Below, one piece after another: positions 52,962 to 62,663 of a DNA stretch of 64,000 nucleotides. Below the pieces are notes generated by a model, which was not told the DNA's origin, searched no databases, and saw only the letters and a list, made by a program, of their open reading frames with translations. The stretch is from Palsa-1392 sp963819975 (lineage in GTDB: Bacteria; Verrucomicrobiota; Verrucomicrobiia; Chthoniobacterales; UBA10450): NCBI GenBank assembly GCA_963819975.1, contig CAWFYE010000004.1, positions 1-64,000 on the forward strand. Reading direction: 5' to 3'. A program made the position numbers and the translations under genes. Within the stretch, counting starts at the first letter, position 1; each line of letters starts with the position of its first letter.

Positions 52962-55900
52962 ATGTTTTCCAAATTCTTCATCGAGCGGCCGGTCCTGGCG
53001 AACGTCATCGCGTTCCTCATGGTCCTGCTCGGCGGCGTCGCCATCCTCCAGCTCCCGATCGCGCAATACCCGCCGATCACTCCCCCGACTGTGCAAGTCG
53101 TCGCGCGATATCCCGGCGCGAGCGCGCGCACGCTGGTCCAGACGGTGGCGCTGCCGATTGAGCAGCAGGTCAATGGCGTCGAGAACATGCTCTACATGCA
53201 GTCAACCTGCACGAACGACGGAACCTATTCGCTCATTGTGACGTTCAAGATCGGGACCGATCCCGACTTCGCGCAGGTGCTGGTGCAGAACCGCGTCGCC
53301 GCCGCGATGGCGCAATTGCCACGTTCCGTCCAGACCCAGGGCGTGGTCACGAACAAAAAATCGACCGCGATTTTACAGATCATCACGCTCACTTCGCCGC
53401 ATGGAAAATATGACGCACTCTTCCTGAGTAACTACGCTACCCTCCGACTTCAGAACGAGCTTGCGCGGTTGCCCGGCGTCGGTGGCGTGACGGTTTTCGG
53501 CATCGGCCAATACAGCATGCGGGTCTGGTTGGACCCGGACAAAATGCAGGCGCGCTCGCTCTCGCCCTCCGAGGTTATCCAGGCCGTGCAGCGACAGAAT
53601 TCGCAGGTAACGGCCGGTCAGATCGGGATGCCACCGACGCCGTCGACGCAGGATTTTCAATTCACGCTCAATGTTCATGGCGCGCTCGATCAGGCCACGG
53701 ACTTCGAGCAGATCATCGTCAAGACGGACAACAACGGGGAGATCACACGGCTGGGCGATGTTGCGCGGGTCGAAATGGGCGCGCAGACCTACAGCCAGTT
53801 CTTCGATTACGACGGTAAACCCTCGGGTGGTGTCGCCATCTTTCTGCTCCCGGAGGCAAACGCACTCGACACGGCCGCCGCCGTGAACACCGCGATGAAA
53901 AGGCTGGCCAGGGATTTCCCCGAAGATCTCAAGTACACGATCCCTTTCGATACCACGATTTTCGTGCGCGATTCCGTGAACGAAGTCTATAAGACGCTCG
54001 GCGAAGCGGGCATCCTCGTGCTGCTCGTCATCATGATCTTTCTCCAGAATTGGCGGGCCACGCTCGTGCCGGCGACCACCGTGCCGGTCACGATCATCGG
54101 CGCGTTCGCTGCCATGGCGATGATGGGTTTCAGCATCAATCTGCTCACGCTCTTCGCCGTCGTGCTCGCCATCGGCATCGTGGTGGATGACGCCATTGTC
54201 GTGGTCGAGGGCGTAACGCAGTACATCGAGCGTGGTCAGCCGCCGAAAGAGGCGGCGATCAATGCCATGCGGGGACTATTCGGTCCGATCATCGGCATCA
54301 CACTCGTGCTCATGTCGGTCTTTTTGCCGTCTGCGTTTCTGCCTGGCATCACGGGACAAATGTATCGGCAGTTCGCGCTCGTCATCGCCAGCACCGCGCT
54401 GATCAGCGCCGCGAATGCGGTTACGCTTAAGCCCACTCAATGCGCCACCTGGCTCCGCCAGCCCGACCCAAATGCGAAGAAGAATTTTTTCTACCGCGGC
54501 TTCAACGCCACCTACGGTCGGGTCGAAGCGTGGTATCTGCGGATTGTCCGCCGTATGGTCAACCGCAGCGGGCTGATGGCCGTGATCGTTCTCGTGCTCA
54601 TCGCCTTCGCCGCCTGGGCTTTCACGCGCGTGCCCACCGGTTTCATCCCGACGGAGGACCAGGGTTACGTGCTTGTCGCTGTGCAACTCCCCAACGCGGC
54701 GTCGCTCGCGCGCACCCAGCGCGCCATGGCCAAAGTGCGCGACATCGTCCTGCAAACGCCCGGAGTCGCGCACGCCATCTCGATTGGCGGGGTTTCGCCG
54801 CTCGACAACAACGCGTCGCTCGCCAATGCCGGGGCGATTTACGTGATGTTCAAGGACTGGAGCGAGCGGGGCAAAGGCGAGAACATTCTCGATATCTACA
54901 ACAACCTCTCGAAAAAGCTGAGCGGCTTTCAGGAAGCATCCTGTCGCGTCATCGTGCCGCCGCCCATCCAGGGTCTCGGGCTCTCCGGCGGCTTCCAGAT
55001 GGAGGTCGAGTTGAACGACGGATCTTTCGATTACCAGCAACTGCAAAAAGTCACCGAGCACCTTGCCGCCCAGTCCGCTTCGTCGCCGGTGATCGACGCT
55101 GCGATTACGACCTTCCGCGCCGACGTCCCGCAGCTCAATCTCGACGTGAACCGGACTGAAGCGGCGACTTTCAACGTGGCTGTGGGCGACGTTTTCGACA
55201 CGCTGCAAAGTTACCTTGGCTCCACTTACGTGAACCAGTTCACGAAATTCGGTCACACCTTCACCGTCTTCGCGCAGGCCGATGAAAAATTCCGTCTTAC
55301 GCCCGAAAGCGTGCTCGGCTACTACGTCAAAAGCCAGGGCGGCAACATGGTCCCGCTCGGTGCCGTTTCCTCCGTCACTCCTGCCGCCGGCCCGAATGTG
55401 ATCTCGCTGTACAACCTCTATCCCGCTGCGGCCTTTCTTGGAAAAGCGAGCGACAAATACAGCTCGGGTCAGGCGATCCAGACTCTGGAAGAGCTCGCGG
55501 CCCGCGAACTTCCGGCAGGCGTAAGCTACGAGTGGACCGCCATGTCGCTCCAGGAAAAGATCGCGGGCAATGCGGTCTATTACATCTTCGCTCTCTCGAT
55601 CCTGCTCGTTTTCTTCATGCTCGCAGGACAGTACGAGAGCTGGATCACGCCGCTCGCCGTCATCCTCGCCGTCCCGATGGCGCTCCTCGGCACCGTCGCC
55701 GCCCTCCTCGGCCTTGGCATCGCGAACAACATGTATGTGCAGATCGGCCTCGTCCTCCTGATCGCGCTTTCCGCGAAGAATGCCATTCTCGTCGTCGAGA
55801 TGGCACGCGAAAATCGCGCAGCCGGCAAGGGCATCGTGGATTCCGCCGTTGAGGCGGCCTCTCTCCGTTTTCGACCGATCCTGATGACTTCGCTCACCTT

Positions 55901-56114
55901 CATTCTCGGTGTGCTCCCGCTGGTCCTCGCCACCGGCGCCGGTGCCAATGCGCGCAAAAGCCTCGGGATCACCGTCCTCACCGGCATGATCGCCTCCACC
56001 TGCCTGTCGGTCCTGTTCGTCCCCTCGCTTTACGTCGTTCTGCAGCGCTGGACGGAGCGGAAAGGTTCCAAACACTCGGCAGCTTCCCCGGCGCCAACAA
56101 TTGGGCCGACTTGA
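52962..56114 (+). CDS. RND multidrug efflux permease (HAE1/AcrB type)
   Basis: A 1050-residue inner-membrane proton-driven pump. It starts MFSKFFIERPVLANVIAF and has 12 helices, two large periplasmic loops, and the proton-relay residues in AIGIVVDDAIVVVE (Asp-Asp) and LIALSAKNAILVVE (Lys). It is full length for AcrB-like transporters. Substrates are probably hydrophobic drugs, dyes or detergents. No TetR-type regulator lies beside it in the window. Confidence 0.95.
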   Translation: MFSKFFIERPVLANVIAFLMVLLGGVAILQLPIAQYPPITPPTVQVVARYPGASARTLVQTVALPIEQQVNGVENMLYMQSTCTNDGTYSLIVTFKIGTDPDFAQVLVQNRVAAAMAQLPRSVQTQGVVTNKKSTAILQIITLTSPHGKYDALFLSNYATLRLQNELARLPGVGGVTVFGIGQYSMRVWLDPDKMQARSLSPSEVIQAVQRQNSQVTAGQIGMPPTPSTQDFQFTLNVHGALDQATDFEQIIVKTDNNGEITRLGDVARVEMGAQTYSQFFDYDGKPSGGVAIFLLPEANALDTAAAVNTAMKRLARDFPEDLKYTIPFDTTIFVRDSVNEVYKTLGEAGILVLLVIMIFLQNWRATLVPATTVPVTIIGAFAAMAMMGFSINLLTLFAVVLAIGIVVDDAIVVVEGVTQYIERGQPPKEAAINAMRGLFGPIIGITLVLMSVFLPSAFLPGITGQMYRQFALVIASTALISAANAVTLKPTQCATWLRQPDPNAKKNFFYRGFNATYGRVEAWYLRIVRRMVNRSGLMAVIVLVLIAFAAWAFTRVPTGFIPTEDQGYVLVAVQLPNAASLARTQRAMAKVRDIVLQTPGVAHAISIGGVSPLDNNASLANAGAIYVMFKDWSERGKGENILDIYNNLSKKLSGFQEASCRVIVPPPIQGLGLSGGFQMEVELNDGSFDYQQLQKVTEHLAAQSASSPVIDAAITTFRADVPQLNLDVNRTEAATFNVAVGDVFDTLQSYLGSTYVNQFTKFGHTFTVFAQADEKFRLTPESVLGYYVKSQGGNMVPLGAVSSVTPAAGPNVISLYNLYPAAAFLGKASDKYSSGQAIQTLEELAARELPAGVSYEWTAMSLQEKIAGNAVYYIFALSILLVFFMLAGQYESWITPLAVILAVPMALLGTVAALLGLGIANNMYVQIGLVLLIALSAKNAILVVEMARENRAAGKGIVDSAVEAASLRFRPILMTSLTFILGVLPLVLATGAGANARKSLGITVLTGMIASTCLSVLFVPSLYVVLQRWTERKGSKHSAASPAPTIGPT

Positions 56115-56545
56115 GTCTAACGCTGCGTGTTGGCTGGCTGTCTACTCGGATGTAAATCGCCTCAACAATCTAATGGACCACACCTCGCCCGCCGTGCTCT
56201 GGCGCCATTACCACAAGGCCGTGACACAGAGAGAAGCCGCCTCCTTCTGGAAATCGAACCGCCGGAGAGCGACAGGAAAATCGTCAGCCTCGTGGCGTGA
56301 TCCGTGAGCATCTACAAGATCGCAACCTTGCTCGGGATGATGTGCGCGTGGTGAAAAAACACTCCGCGAAGCTCTCGCCCAAAACCTTTCTCCGATTTGT
56401 GCTTTCCCAAGGTTTTCAATCGCTCATAGCAAATAGCACTTTCAAGCGCCCCTTCGGGCGGTCGTCGAGCCAATAGACGCCGAGACGGTGACGGCTGAAA
56501 TTATGTCTTCTTCAGCGAGAGGAATTCAGATAAGAAGAGAAAATC
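56115..56545. other. Degraded stretch between efflux operon and signalling genes
   Basis: About 430 bp without a convincing gene. A short plus-strand phrase LLEIEPPESDRKIVSLVA followed by a stop (about 56248-56306) reads like the end of a lost protein. Further on come short frames with many stops. Together with the truncated kinase that follows, this looks like the scar of a deletion or insertion. Confidence 0.4.
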
Positions 56546-56863
56546 ATGTTCCTCGACGTCCTTCCCATTCCGGTTTGGAGAGCAGGAGTGGACAAGAAGA
56601 TGACGGTCCGCGTCTGCAATGGGGACGGAGGGGTCAAAATCTCAGTCATCGATAACGGAGTAGGGATTCCCCCGGAGAACCTGGAGCGCATCTTCAATCA
56701 CGGCTTTACGACCCGCCAAGGCGGTCACGGCTTCGGTCTGCACAGTGGCGCACTGGCCGCGGAGGAAATGGGCGGTTCGCTGAGTGTCCAGAGCGATGGC
56801 CCCGGCCAGGGAGCGGCCTTCACCTTGGAACTGCCTTTGCCCGGCCCGGAAGCACTCACATGA
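56546..56863 (+). CDS. Truncated histidine kinase, ATPase domain only
   Basis: A 105-residue fragment with the last part of a HATPase domain: G1 box DNGVGIPPENLERIF, then HGFTTRQGGHGFGLHSGALAAEEMGGSL (G2 box region) and SDGPGQGAAFTLELPLP. The N box and all upstream sensor and dimerisation parts are missing, so it cannot work alone as a kinase. Its stop overlaps the next start (ATGA), so the intact ancestor was the first gene of the B12/ABM signalling operon. Confidence 0.75.
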   Translation: MFLDVLPIPVWRAGVDKKMTVRVCNGDGGVKISVIDNGVGIPPENLERIFNHGFTTRQGGHGFGLHSGALAAEEMGGSLSVQSDGPGQGAAFTLELPLPGPEALT

Positions 56864-57324
56864 CAACTGCAAATCTCACTTCATCCCCCACCCGGCTAAA
56901 TACCCTAGCCGCAACAATTCTGAGCGAGCCGTCGCCACCCGCCGCCAGCGGTTGCCCGTTTCACCAAACCGCTAAATCGGATCGCGCGATTACAGAGCGG
57001 CCCGCCACCGGCGCGGCCGCCAGCACATTTGTTGCGCTCAGCAAATTTGTCATCGCCAATGACAAAACGTCCGAGGTCAAAGCGGCCTTTCGCCAGCGCC
57101 CGCACCTCGTCGATGACCAGCCCGGCTTCGTGCGCATGGAAGTCTTCAGCCCGCTCGACCGGCCCGAGGAAATCTGGCTCGTCACCTACTGGACCGATGC
57201 CGGGAGCTTCAAGCTCTGGCACCACAGCCATCTTTACCACGAGTCGCACAAAGGCATTCCCAAAGGCCTGAAGCTCGTGCCCGGTGAGCAGCAGATTCGT
57301 CACTTCGAACACATCTGCTCTTGA
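56860..57324 (+). CDS. ABM-domain (antibiotic biosynthesis monooxygenase-like) protein
   Basis: 154 residues. A variable N-terminal ~50 residues, including SGCPFHQ, precede an ABM dimeric alpha-beta barrel: FVALSKFVIANDKTSEVKAAF, PGFVRMEVFSP, IWLVTYWTDAGSFKLWHHSHLY, GIPKGLKLV. ABM proteins include quinone-forming monooxygenases and haem-degrading enzymes. Here the coupling to sensor genes on both sides suggests a sensory or haem/tetrapyrrole-related role. The function is inferred from context only. Confidence 0.78.
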   Translation: MTTANLTSSPTRLNTLAATILSEPSPPAASGCPFHQTAKSDRAITERPATGAAASTFVALSKFVIANDKTSEVKAAFRQRPHLVDDQPGFVRMEVFSPLDRPEEIWLVTYWTDAGSFKLWHHSHLYHESHKGIPKGLKLVPGEQQIRHFEHICS

Positions 57325-57329
57325 AATAG

Positions 57330-58403
57330 ATGAACGCGTTAAACCAGCAGCTCAGCGAAGCGCTCAACCGCCAGAGCTCCGCGCTCGCCGCGGAGATGGT
57401 CGCCCGCGAGTTTGTCCGCCATCCGGAACTCGCCCAGCGCTATGGCGAAGCGGGCCGCGAAAAATGTCTCCAGGACGCCGTTTATCATCTCGCCTACCTC
57501 GCCCAAGCGATCGCGGCGGACAGTCTCGAGCTGTTCGTCAATTACATCGGCTGGGCCAAAGTCATGCTCGCCAAACGCGGCGTCCCAGCCGCGGACCTTG
57601 CCGGCCTTCTCGAAACCATGAAGGAAACCCTCGGGCAGGAACTGGCGCCGGAATTCAGCCGCCTGGCCTGCGATTACCTGGACGACGGACTCCGGCAACT
57701 GCCCCGGTTGCCGGATGAGCTGCCTTCCTGCATCGCGGAAGGGACGCCGCTCGCACCGCTGGCCGGTGAATACTTACAGGCGTTGCTCCGCGGCGACCGG
57801 AATGTGGCCAGCAAACTCATCACCGACGCCGTCGAGCAGGGCACTCCGGTGCGCGACCTCTACCTGCACGTCTTTCAGCGCACCCAATATGAGATCGGAC
57901 GCCTCTGGCAGGTGAACCAGATCAGTGTCGCCCAGGAACACTATTGCACTGCCGCCACCCAACTCATCATGTCGCAGCTTTATCCCTATGTCTTTGGCTC
58001 GCCGAAAACCCGCGGCACGCTCGTCGCCACCTGCGTGGCCGGGGATCTCCATGAAATTGGCGCCCGCATGGTAAGCGATTTCTTCGAGATGGACGGCTGG
58101 CGGACCCATTACCTCGGCGCGAACGTCCCAACGCCAAGTGTGGTCGAGACCGTGGTCAATCTCCAGGCCAGTGTTCTCGCCATTTCCGCGACCATCGGCT
58201 ATCACGTCCGTGCGGTCGAGGCGCTCATAAGCGCCGTGCGCGCCGCGCCCGAATGCAGCGGCACTAAAATCCTCGTCGGCGGCCATCCCTTCAAAGTGGC
58301 CCCGGAGTTGTGGCGCAATATCGGAGCGGATGGTTCCGCCTCGGACGCCCAGGCGGCCATCGTTCTAGCCGACCGTCTCACCAGTCAAGCCTTCGCTGCA
58401 TGA
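57330..58403 (+). CDS. Cobalamin-binding sensor protein (CarH-like light-sensing core)
   Basis: 357 residues with no DNA-binding domain. Residues 1-125 form a helical N-terminal region I do not recognise. Residues 145-225 are a B12-binding-2 helical cap with Trp193 nine residues before Glu203-His204 (LW-x9-EH), the motif CarH/LitR photoreceptors use over adenosylcobalamin. Residues 228-350 are the B12-binding Rossmann domain with DLHEIG (Asp239, His241, Gly244), SATIGYH and VGGHPF. It probably senses light or B12 and signals to the kinase encoded next, with which it overlaps (ATGA). Confidence 0.85.
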   Translation: MNALNQQLSEALNRQSSALAAEMVAREFVRHPELAQRYGEAGREKCLQDAVYHLAYLAQAIAADSLELFVNYIGWAKVMLAKRGVPAADLAGLLETMKETLGQELAPEFSRLACDYLDDGLRQLPRLPDELPSCIAEGTPLAPLAGEYLQALLRGDRNVASKLITDAVEQGTPVRDLYLHVFQRTQYEIGRLWQVNQISVAQEHYCTAATQLIMSQLYPYVFGSPKTRGTLVATCVAGDLHEIGARMVSDFFEMDGWRTHYLGANVPTPSVVETVVNLQASVLAISATIGYHVRAVEALISAVRAAPECSGTKILVGGHPFKVAPELWRNIGADGSASDAQAAIVLADRLTSQAFAA

Positions 58404-59665
58404 ATCCGGGCGAAACAACCTCCTCGAACGCCCCGCCGCCGGAGGCAAAGCAAGGGGCCGCACCCGACGAGGCGCTCAACCGGCGCGACGATCACTTTTA
58501 TGAGGAACTGACCCGCACCAACAACGAACTGGCCAACCTCCAGCGTGAGCTGGCCCGCAAAAATGCCGAGCTGACGGCCGCGCAAATTCAACTTCAAACC
58601 AGCGAACGACTTTTTCGCGAGCTGGCGGAGAATATTCCTGAAGTTTTCTGGCTGACCGATTCAAAAAATACGCAGGTGATCTATGTCAGCCCACTTTACG
58701 AGACGGTCTGGGGGCGCAGCTGCGAAAGCCTTTATTCCGCGCCAACATCGTGGCTGGACGCAGTTCATCCGGAGGACAGAGAGCAGATCGTAGTGGAGAT
58801 GAAGAGGCATTCACTTGAAAAGCCCCATGACACCATCTATCGCCTCGTTCGGCCGGACGGATCGATTCGCTGGATGCGCGACCGTAGTTTTCCGGTCCGT
58901 GAGGAGAGCGGCACGGTCATACGCGTCGCGGGAATCGCCGAGGACATTACAGAAATGAAGGAAGCGGAGGAGGCTTTGCTTGAAGCGAATCGCCGACTGC
59001 AAATTCTTTCGCGTCGACGGATTCAAGTGCAGGAAGACGAGCGCCGACGCCTGGCGCGAGATTTGCACGATCAGATCGGTCAGTTGCTGACGGCGGCAAA
59101 CATGAATTTAGAATCGGCTCGCAGAACAAGAGCTCGACGAACAATCAATAGACAATTGGACGGGACGATTATCATTCTTGAGCAAATTCTAGGGAATGTC
59201 CGGCAAATCTCATTTGATCTTAGGCCACCAGTTCTGGACGATCTGGGCCTCGCGCCGGCTATGCGCTGGATGCTTAATGATTCCGCTTTGCGGGCGGGGT
59301 TAATCTCGGTTTTTATTGCCGATCCAGATTTGAAGCGAGCAGACGCAGAGAGCGAGACTGCCTGCTACCGAATCGGCCTGGAAGCGCTGGCAAATGTGCT
59401 CCGGCATGCTCATGCGCGGAAAGTATGGCTAGAATTGCACAATGCCGGGAATGCGCTGGAGTTGGTTGTCCGGGATGACGGAATCGGTTTCGATATGGCT
59501 GGCACGGAGAAACGCGCGAGCTGCGACCGCTTGGGCCTTGTGGGAATGCAAGAGCGAGTGACGGCCCTCGGCGGGCAGTTCAAATGCAAATCCACGCCGG
59601 GCCACGGAACCGAAATACGCGCTCTCTTCCCTCTTTCTTTAGAAGGGATCGTGAAACTAACGTGA
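58400..59665 (+). CDS. PAS-domain sensor histidine kinase (NarX/DesK-type)
   Basis: 421 residues from ATG 58400, chosen because it overlaps the B12 gene stop. It has a coiled-coil N-terminus (NNELANLQRELARKNAELT), one PAS-PAC unit (LAENIPEVFWLTD ... WLDAVHPEDRE ... VAGIAEDITEMK) and a HisKA_3 domain with phospho-histidine about residue 223 in ARDLHDQIGQLL. A HATPase domain (EALANVLRHAHA, DDGIGFDMAG) ends it. No membrane helix is present, so it is cytoplasmic and most likely gets its signal from the co-encoded B12 protein. It overlaps the regulator start by 4 bp. Confidence 0.9.
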   Translation: MNPGETTSSNAPPPEAKQGAAPDEALNRRDDHFYEELTRTNNELANLQRELARKNAELTAAQIQLQTSERLFRELAENIPEVFWLTDSKNTQVIYVSPLYETVWGRSCESLYSAPTSWLDAVHPEDREQIVVEMKRHSLEKPHDTIYRLVRPDGSIRWMRDRSFPVREESGTVIRVAGIAEDITEMKEAEEALLEANRRLQILSRRRIQVQEDERRRLARDLHDQIGQLLTAANMNLESARRTRARRTINRQLDGTIIILEQILGNVRQISFDLRPPVLDDLGLAPAMRWMLNDSALRAGLISVFIADPDLKRADAESETACYRIGLEALANVLRHAHARKVWLELHNAGNALELVVRDDGIGFDMAGTEKRASCDRLGLVGMQERVTALGGQFKCKSTPGHGTEIRALFPLSLEGIVKLT

Positions 59666-60333
59666 AAACCCGTGTTTTGCTCGCGGATGATCATGCCCTT
59701 GTCCGCGCCGGTTTTCTCTCGCTTCTGAAGAAAAGTCGGCTCGCACGGATCGTGGCTGAAGCGAAAGATGGCCGTGAAGCCCTGGAACAAATCAAGCAAC
59801 ATCGGCCTGACTTGGTGCTAATGGATCTTGGCATGCCGTGTTTGAACGGCTTGGAGGCGACGGTCCGCGTCCGGAAGGAATTTCCAAACACAAAAGTGAT
59901 TATCCTCTCGATGCACGAAAACGAGGAATACGTCCTGCAAGCTCTGCGCGCCGGTGCGTCCGGTTATTTGATCAAGAACGCGGCGGTCGGTGAGTTAGAG
60001 CAAGCGATCCGAGCTGTCATAAAAGGAAAAATCTTTCTTAGTCCGCAAATCTCCGAGCAGGCGATCGAAAATTATCTCGCGCGGGCCCGCGGGGTTCATT
60101 CGCCGGTGGAAAAACTAACTCCCCGCCAGCGCGAAATCATGCAACTGATCGCGGAAGGGAACAACACAAAGGAAGTCGCCTTTCTGTTGAAATTGAGCGT
60201 CAAGACCGTCGAAGCACATCGAACGCAATTAATGCGTCGTTTGGGGATTACGGACATACCAAGCTTGATGCGGCATGCGATGCGTGCCGGTCTCGTGCCT
60301 TCAGAATCGATGGCATTGCCAGGTTCTACTTAG
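59662..60333 (+). CDS. NarL/LuxR-family response regulator
   Basis: 223 residues from GTG 59662, which overlaps the kinase stop (GTGA). The receiver domain has DD in LLADDH, phospho-Asp55 in LVLMDLGMP, the Ser in ILSMH and the Lys in YLIKN. The LuxR helix-turn-helix is LTPRQREIMQLIAEGNNTKEVAFLL, then KTVEAHRTQLMRRLGI. It is the transcriptional output of the ABM-B12-kinase operon. Confidence 0.92.
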   Translation: MKTRVLLADDHALVRAGFLSLLKKSRLARIVAEAKDGREALEQIKQHRPDLVLMDLGMPCLNGLEATVRVRKEFPNTKVIILSMHENEEYVLQALRAGASGYLIKNAAVGELEQAIRAVIKGKIFLSPQISEQAIENYLARARGVHSPVEKLTPRQREIMQLIAEGNNTKEVAFLLKLSVKTVEAHRTQLMRRLGITDIPSLMRHAMRAGLVPSESMALPGST

Positions 60334-60620
60334 AGGTCGCAGTTTCCCAAGCGGGCAATCGGAAATTATCCCGCCCGGATCAATCTAGAGATAGATGGCA
60401 AGGCTGACCCAGCGGCATCGTGAAATCCTGGCATCAACAGCGACAAAAAGACCGCGGTTTTCGCGAAGCATAAAGGCGAGGGTAGACGCCACTGGAAACG
60501 ATGATGAAATGGCATTCACAATCTGCCGGGTTTAGGTCGTGAGCCCCTGCGTGACTAGTCGTGCTCAGTAATTCTACGTAACTGAAACCTAAGGATTTCC
60601 CTTATTGAAATACCCGGGGT
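60334..60620. other. Intergenic region without a recognised feature
   Basis: About 290 bp between the two signalling groups. It is less GC-rich than the genes, has no long frame on either strand, and I see no clear hairpin plus T-run. Confidence 0.5.
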
Positions 60621-62663
60621 TTGCCCGATGCTTTTCACGCTACGAAAGCCCCTAAAACAGATTTCCCCGAGCCAGGCGTTGGTCTCCCTCCGTCCGTGAG
60701 GGCTTCCGCCCAGGGGGCGAATCTTGACCGTTCCAGCCCTCCAGACTCTGAGTGCGAGTGGACTGTCGACGACTCGATTTCAGAGCATCGGCAGCTACAC
60801 CATCTGCTCACCCACATTCCAGCGGTTCTTTACGTCGTTAAAATAGAAGGACGGAAGTTCGTTCCAGTCCTGGTGAGCGAGAATATTGAGCGATTGCTCG
60901 GGGTCCCCGTCGCCGAAGCGGGATATGAGTGGTGGTTGGAGAGCTTGCATCCGGTTGATCGTGATCGAGCCGTGCGCGTGCTGGGCGAGGCGATAAAGGG
61001 CGACGGCTACGAGATGGAATACCGGCTTCGGCACAAGAATGGCAATTATCATTGGGTCCAGGATAATAGCCGCGTCGTGCGCGACGCCGAGGGCAAACCG
61101 CAACAGATGGTCGGCGTGTGGACCGATGTGACCCTGCGAAAACGAACGGAAGAACGGTTGCGTAACCAGGCCGACATCATCGAGCGCGCACAGGACGCCA
61201 TTATTCTGCGCGATTTCGCCAGTGACCGCATCTCCATTTGGAACAGTGGGGCGGAGCGTCTCTACGGCTGGAGCGCGAGTGAAGTGATCGGCCGACCGCT
61301 TGGTGAGCTGATTTTCGAAAAATCAGACGAACACCGTGACCTGCTCGAGCATTTGGTCTCGACCGGCGAATTCCGCGCTGAGATTACGCAACGTGCCAAG
61401 AATGGACGTGAAGTAATTGTCGATGCTCGGGTGACTCTCCTACGACGCGAAGACGGCACGCCACGCGCGGTGCTCGGCATTAACACGGACATCACGGAGC
61501 GGAAAAGGTTGGAGAAGCATATGCTGCGAACGCAGCGCCTGGAAAGCATTGGAACGTTGGCCAGCGGGGTGGCCCACGATTTAAACAACGTCCTGGTGCC
61601 AATCTTAATAGCGGCGCCAATTCTGCGCGGCCATCTGTCTCCTGAGGAACATGAGAAACTCCTGAAAACAATCGAAATAAGCGCACAGCGCGGGGCCGAT
61701 ATCGTGAGGCAGGTCCTCACTTTTGCCCGTGGGGCGGGTGGCGACCGGGTCCTCATGCAACCAATCTATCTGATCGAAGAAATCACGAAGATCGTGAAAG
61801 AGACCTTCCCAAAAACCGTTCGGCTGCGAACCAGTTACGCGGAGAACCTACGGATGGTGGAGGGGGTTCCAACGCAAATCCACCAGGTCTTGCTCAACCT
61901 GTGCCTCAACGCCCGAGACGCCATGCCGGAAGGGGGAACCCTGTCGCTGACCGCCGAAAATTTCGACGTAGACGAGCAATACGCCACGATGAAGCCAGGG
62001 CTTAAACCAGGCCCTCACGTCCTCATCAGCGTCATCGATACGGGCAATGGGATCCCGCAGAATGTTGTCGACACGATTTTTGATCCTTTCTTTACCACGA
62101 AAGAGCCTGGCAAAGGCACCGGACTTGGGCTTTCGAGCGCGCTCGGCATTATCAAGAGTCATGGTGGAATCATTACTGTTTATAGTGGCAGCAACGGAAC
62201 GACGTTCGGCGTTCTCCTACCATCCGTCGCTGGCGTTTTCCAAGCGGACGAGATCAAGGCGCAAGTGGAGGCTCCAACCGGCCACGGCGAAACCATCCTT
62301 ATCGTCGATGACGAATCGGCAATTCGAGACGTGACAAAGATCGTTCTTTCAAAAAGTGGGTACAAGGTCATCGCAGCGGAGGATGGCCCGTCCGCGCTCG
62401 CCCTTTTCTCGGGACAGTCGAAAACAATCGACGTGGTGCTAACCGACGTGATTATGCCGATCATGAGTGGCTTGGTGCTCGCGCGAACGATGCGCAAGAT
62501 GGACGCCAAGGCAAAGATCATTGTCTCCAGCGCGCGGGACGGCGATTACCATCCGAGCGAGTTGACTGACATCGGCGTGCAGGGATGTCTGGATAAACCT
62601 TATTCTCGGGAAACATTGCTGCGGTTGATTGATCGCGTGCTCCACAACGAACGGGAAAAATAA
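60621..62663 (+). CDS. Hybrid sensor histidine kinase (PAS-PAS-kinase-receiver)
   Basis: About 680 residues, cytoplasmic. The first PAS domain spans 60-175 (PAVLYVVKIEGR ... SLHPVDRDRA ... VGVWTDVTLRKR) and the second 185-300 (DAIILRDF ... WSASEVIGRPLGEL ... LGINTDITERKR). The HisKA histidine is about residue 319 in SGVAHDLNNVL. The HATPase domain has NLCLNARDAM and DTGNGIP, and a C-terminal receiver has Asp609 in VVLTDVIMP. The TTG start is uncertain. The next gene begins at the following base, so the two are co-translated. Confidence 0.88.
   Translation: MPDAFHATKAPKTDFPEPGVGLPPSVRASAQGANLDRSSPPDSECEWTVDDSISEHRQLHHLLTHIPAVLYVVKIEGRKFVPVLVSENIERLLGVPVAEAGYEWWLESLHPVDRDRAVRVLGEAIKGDGYEMEYRLRHKNGNYHWVQDNSRVVRDAEGKPQQMVGVWTDVTLRKRTEERLRNQADIIERAQDAIILRDFASDRISIWNSGAERLYGWSASEVIGRPLGELIFEKSDEHRDLLEHLVSTGEFRAEITQRAKNGREVIVDARVTLLRREDGTPRAVLGINTDITERKRLEKHMLRTQRLESIGTLASGVAHDLNNVLVPILIAAPILRGHLSPEEHEKLLKTIEISAQRGADIVRQVLTFARGAGGDRVLMQPIYLIEEITKIVKETFPKTVRLRTSYAENLRMVEGVPTQIHQVLLNLCLNARDAMPEGGTLSLTAENFDVDEQYATMKPGLKPGPHVLISVIDTGNGIPQNVVDTIFDPFFTTKEPGKGTGLGLSSALGIIKSHGGIITVYSGSNGTTFGVLLPSVAGVFQADEIKAQVEAPTGHGETILIVDDESAIRDVTKIVLSKSGYKVIAAEDGPSALALFSGQSKTIDVVLTDVIMPIMSGLVLARTMRKMDAKAKIIVSSARDGDYHPSELTDIGVQGCLDKPYSRETLLRLIDRVLHNEREK

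Noticed and set aside
54276..56075. 599-residue minus-strand frame
   Set aside because: It is antisense to the RND permease, which has full-length family similarity.
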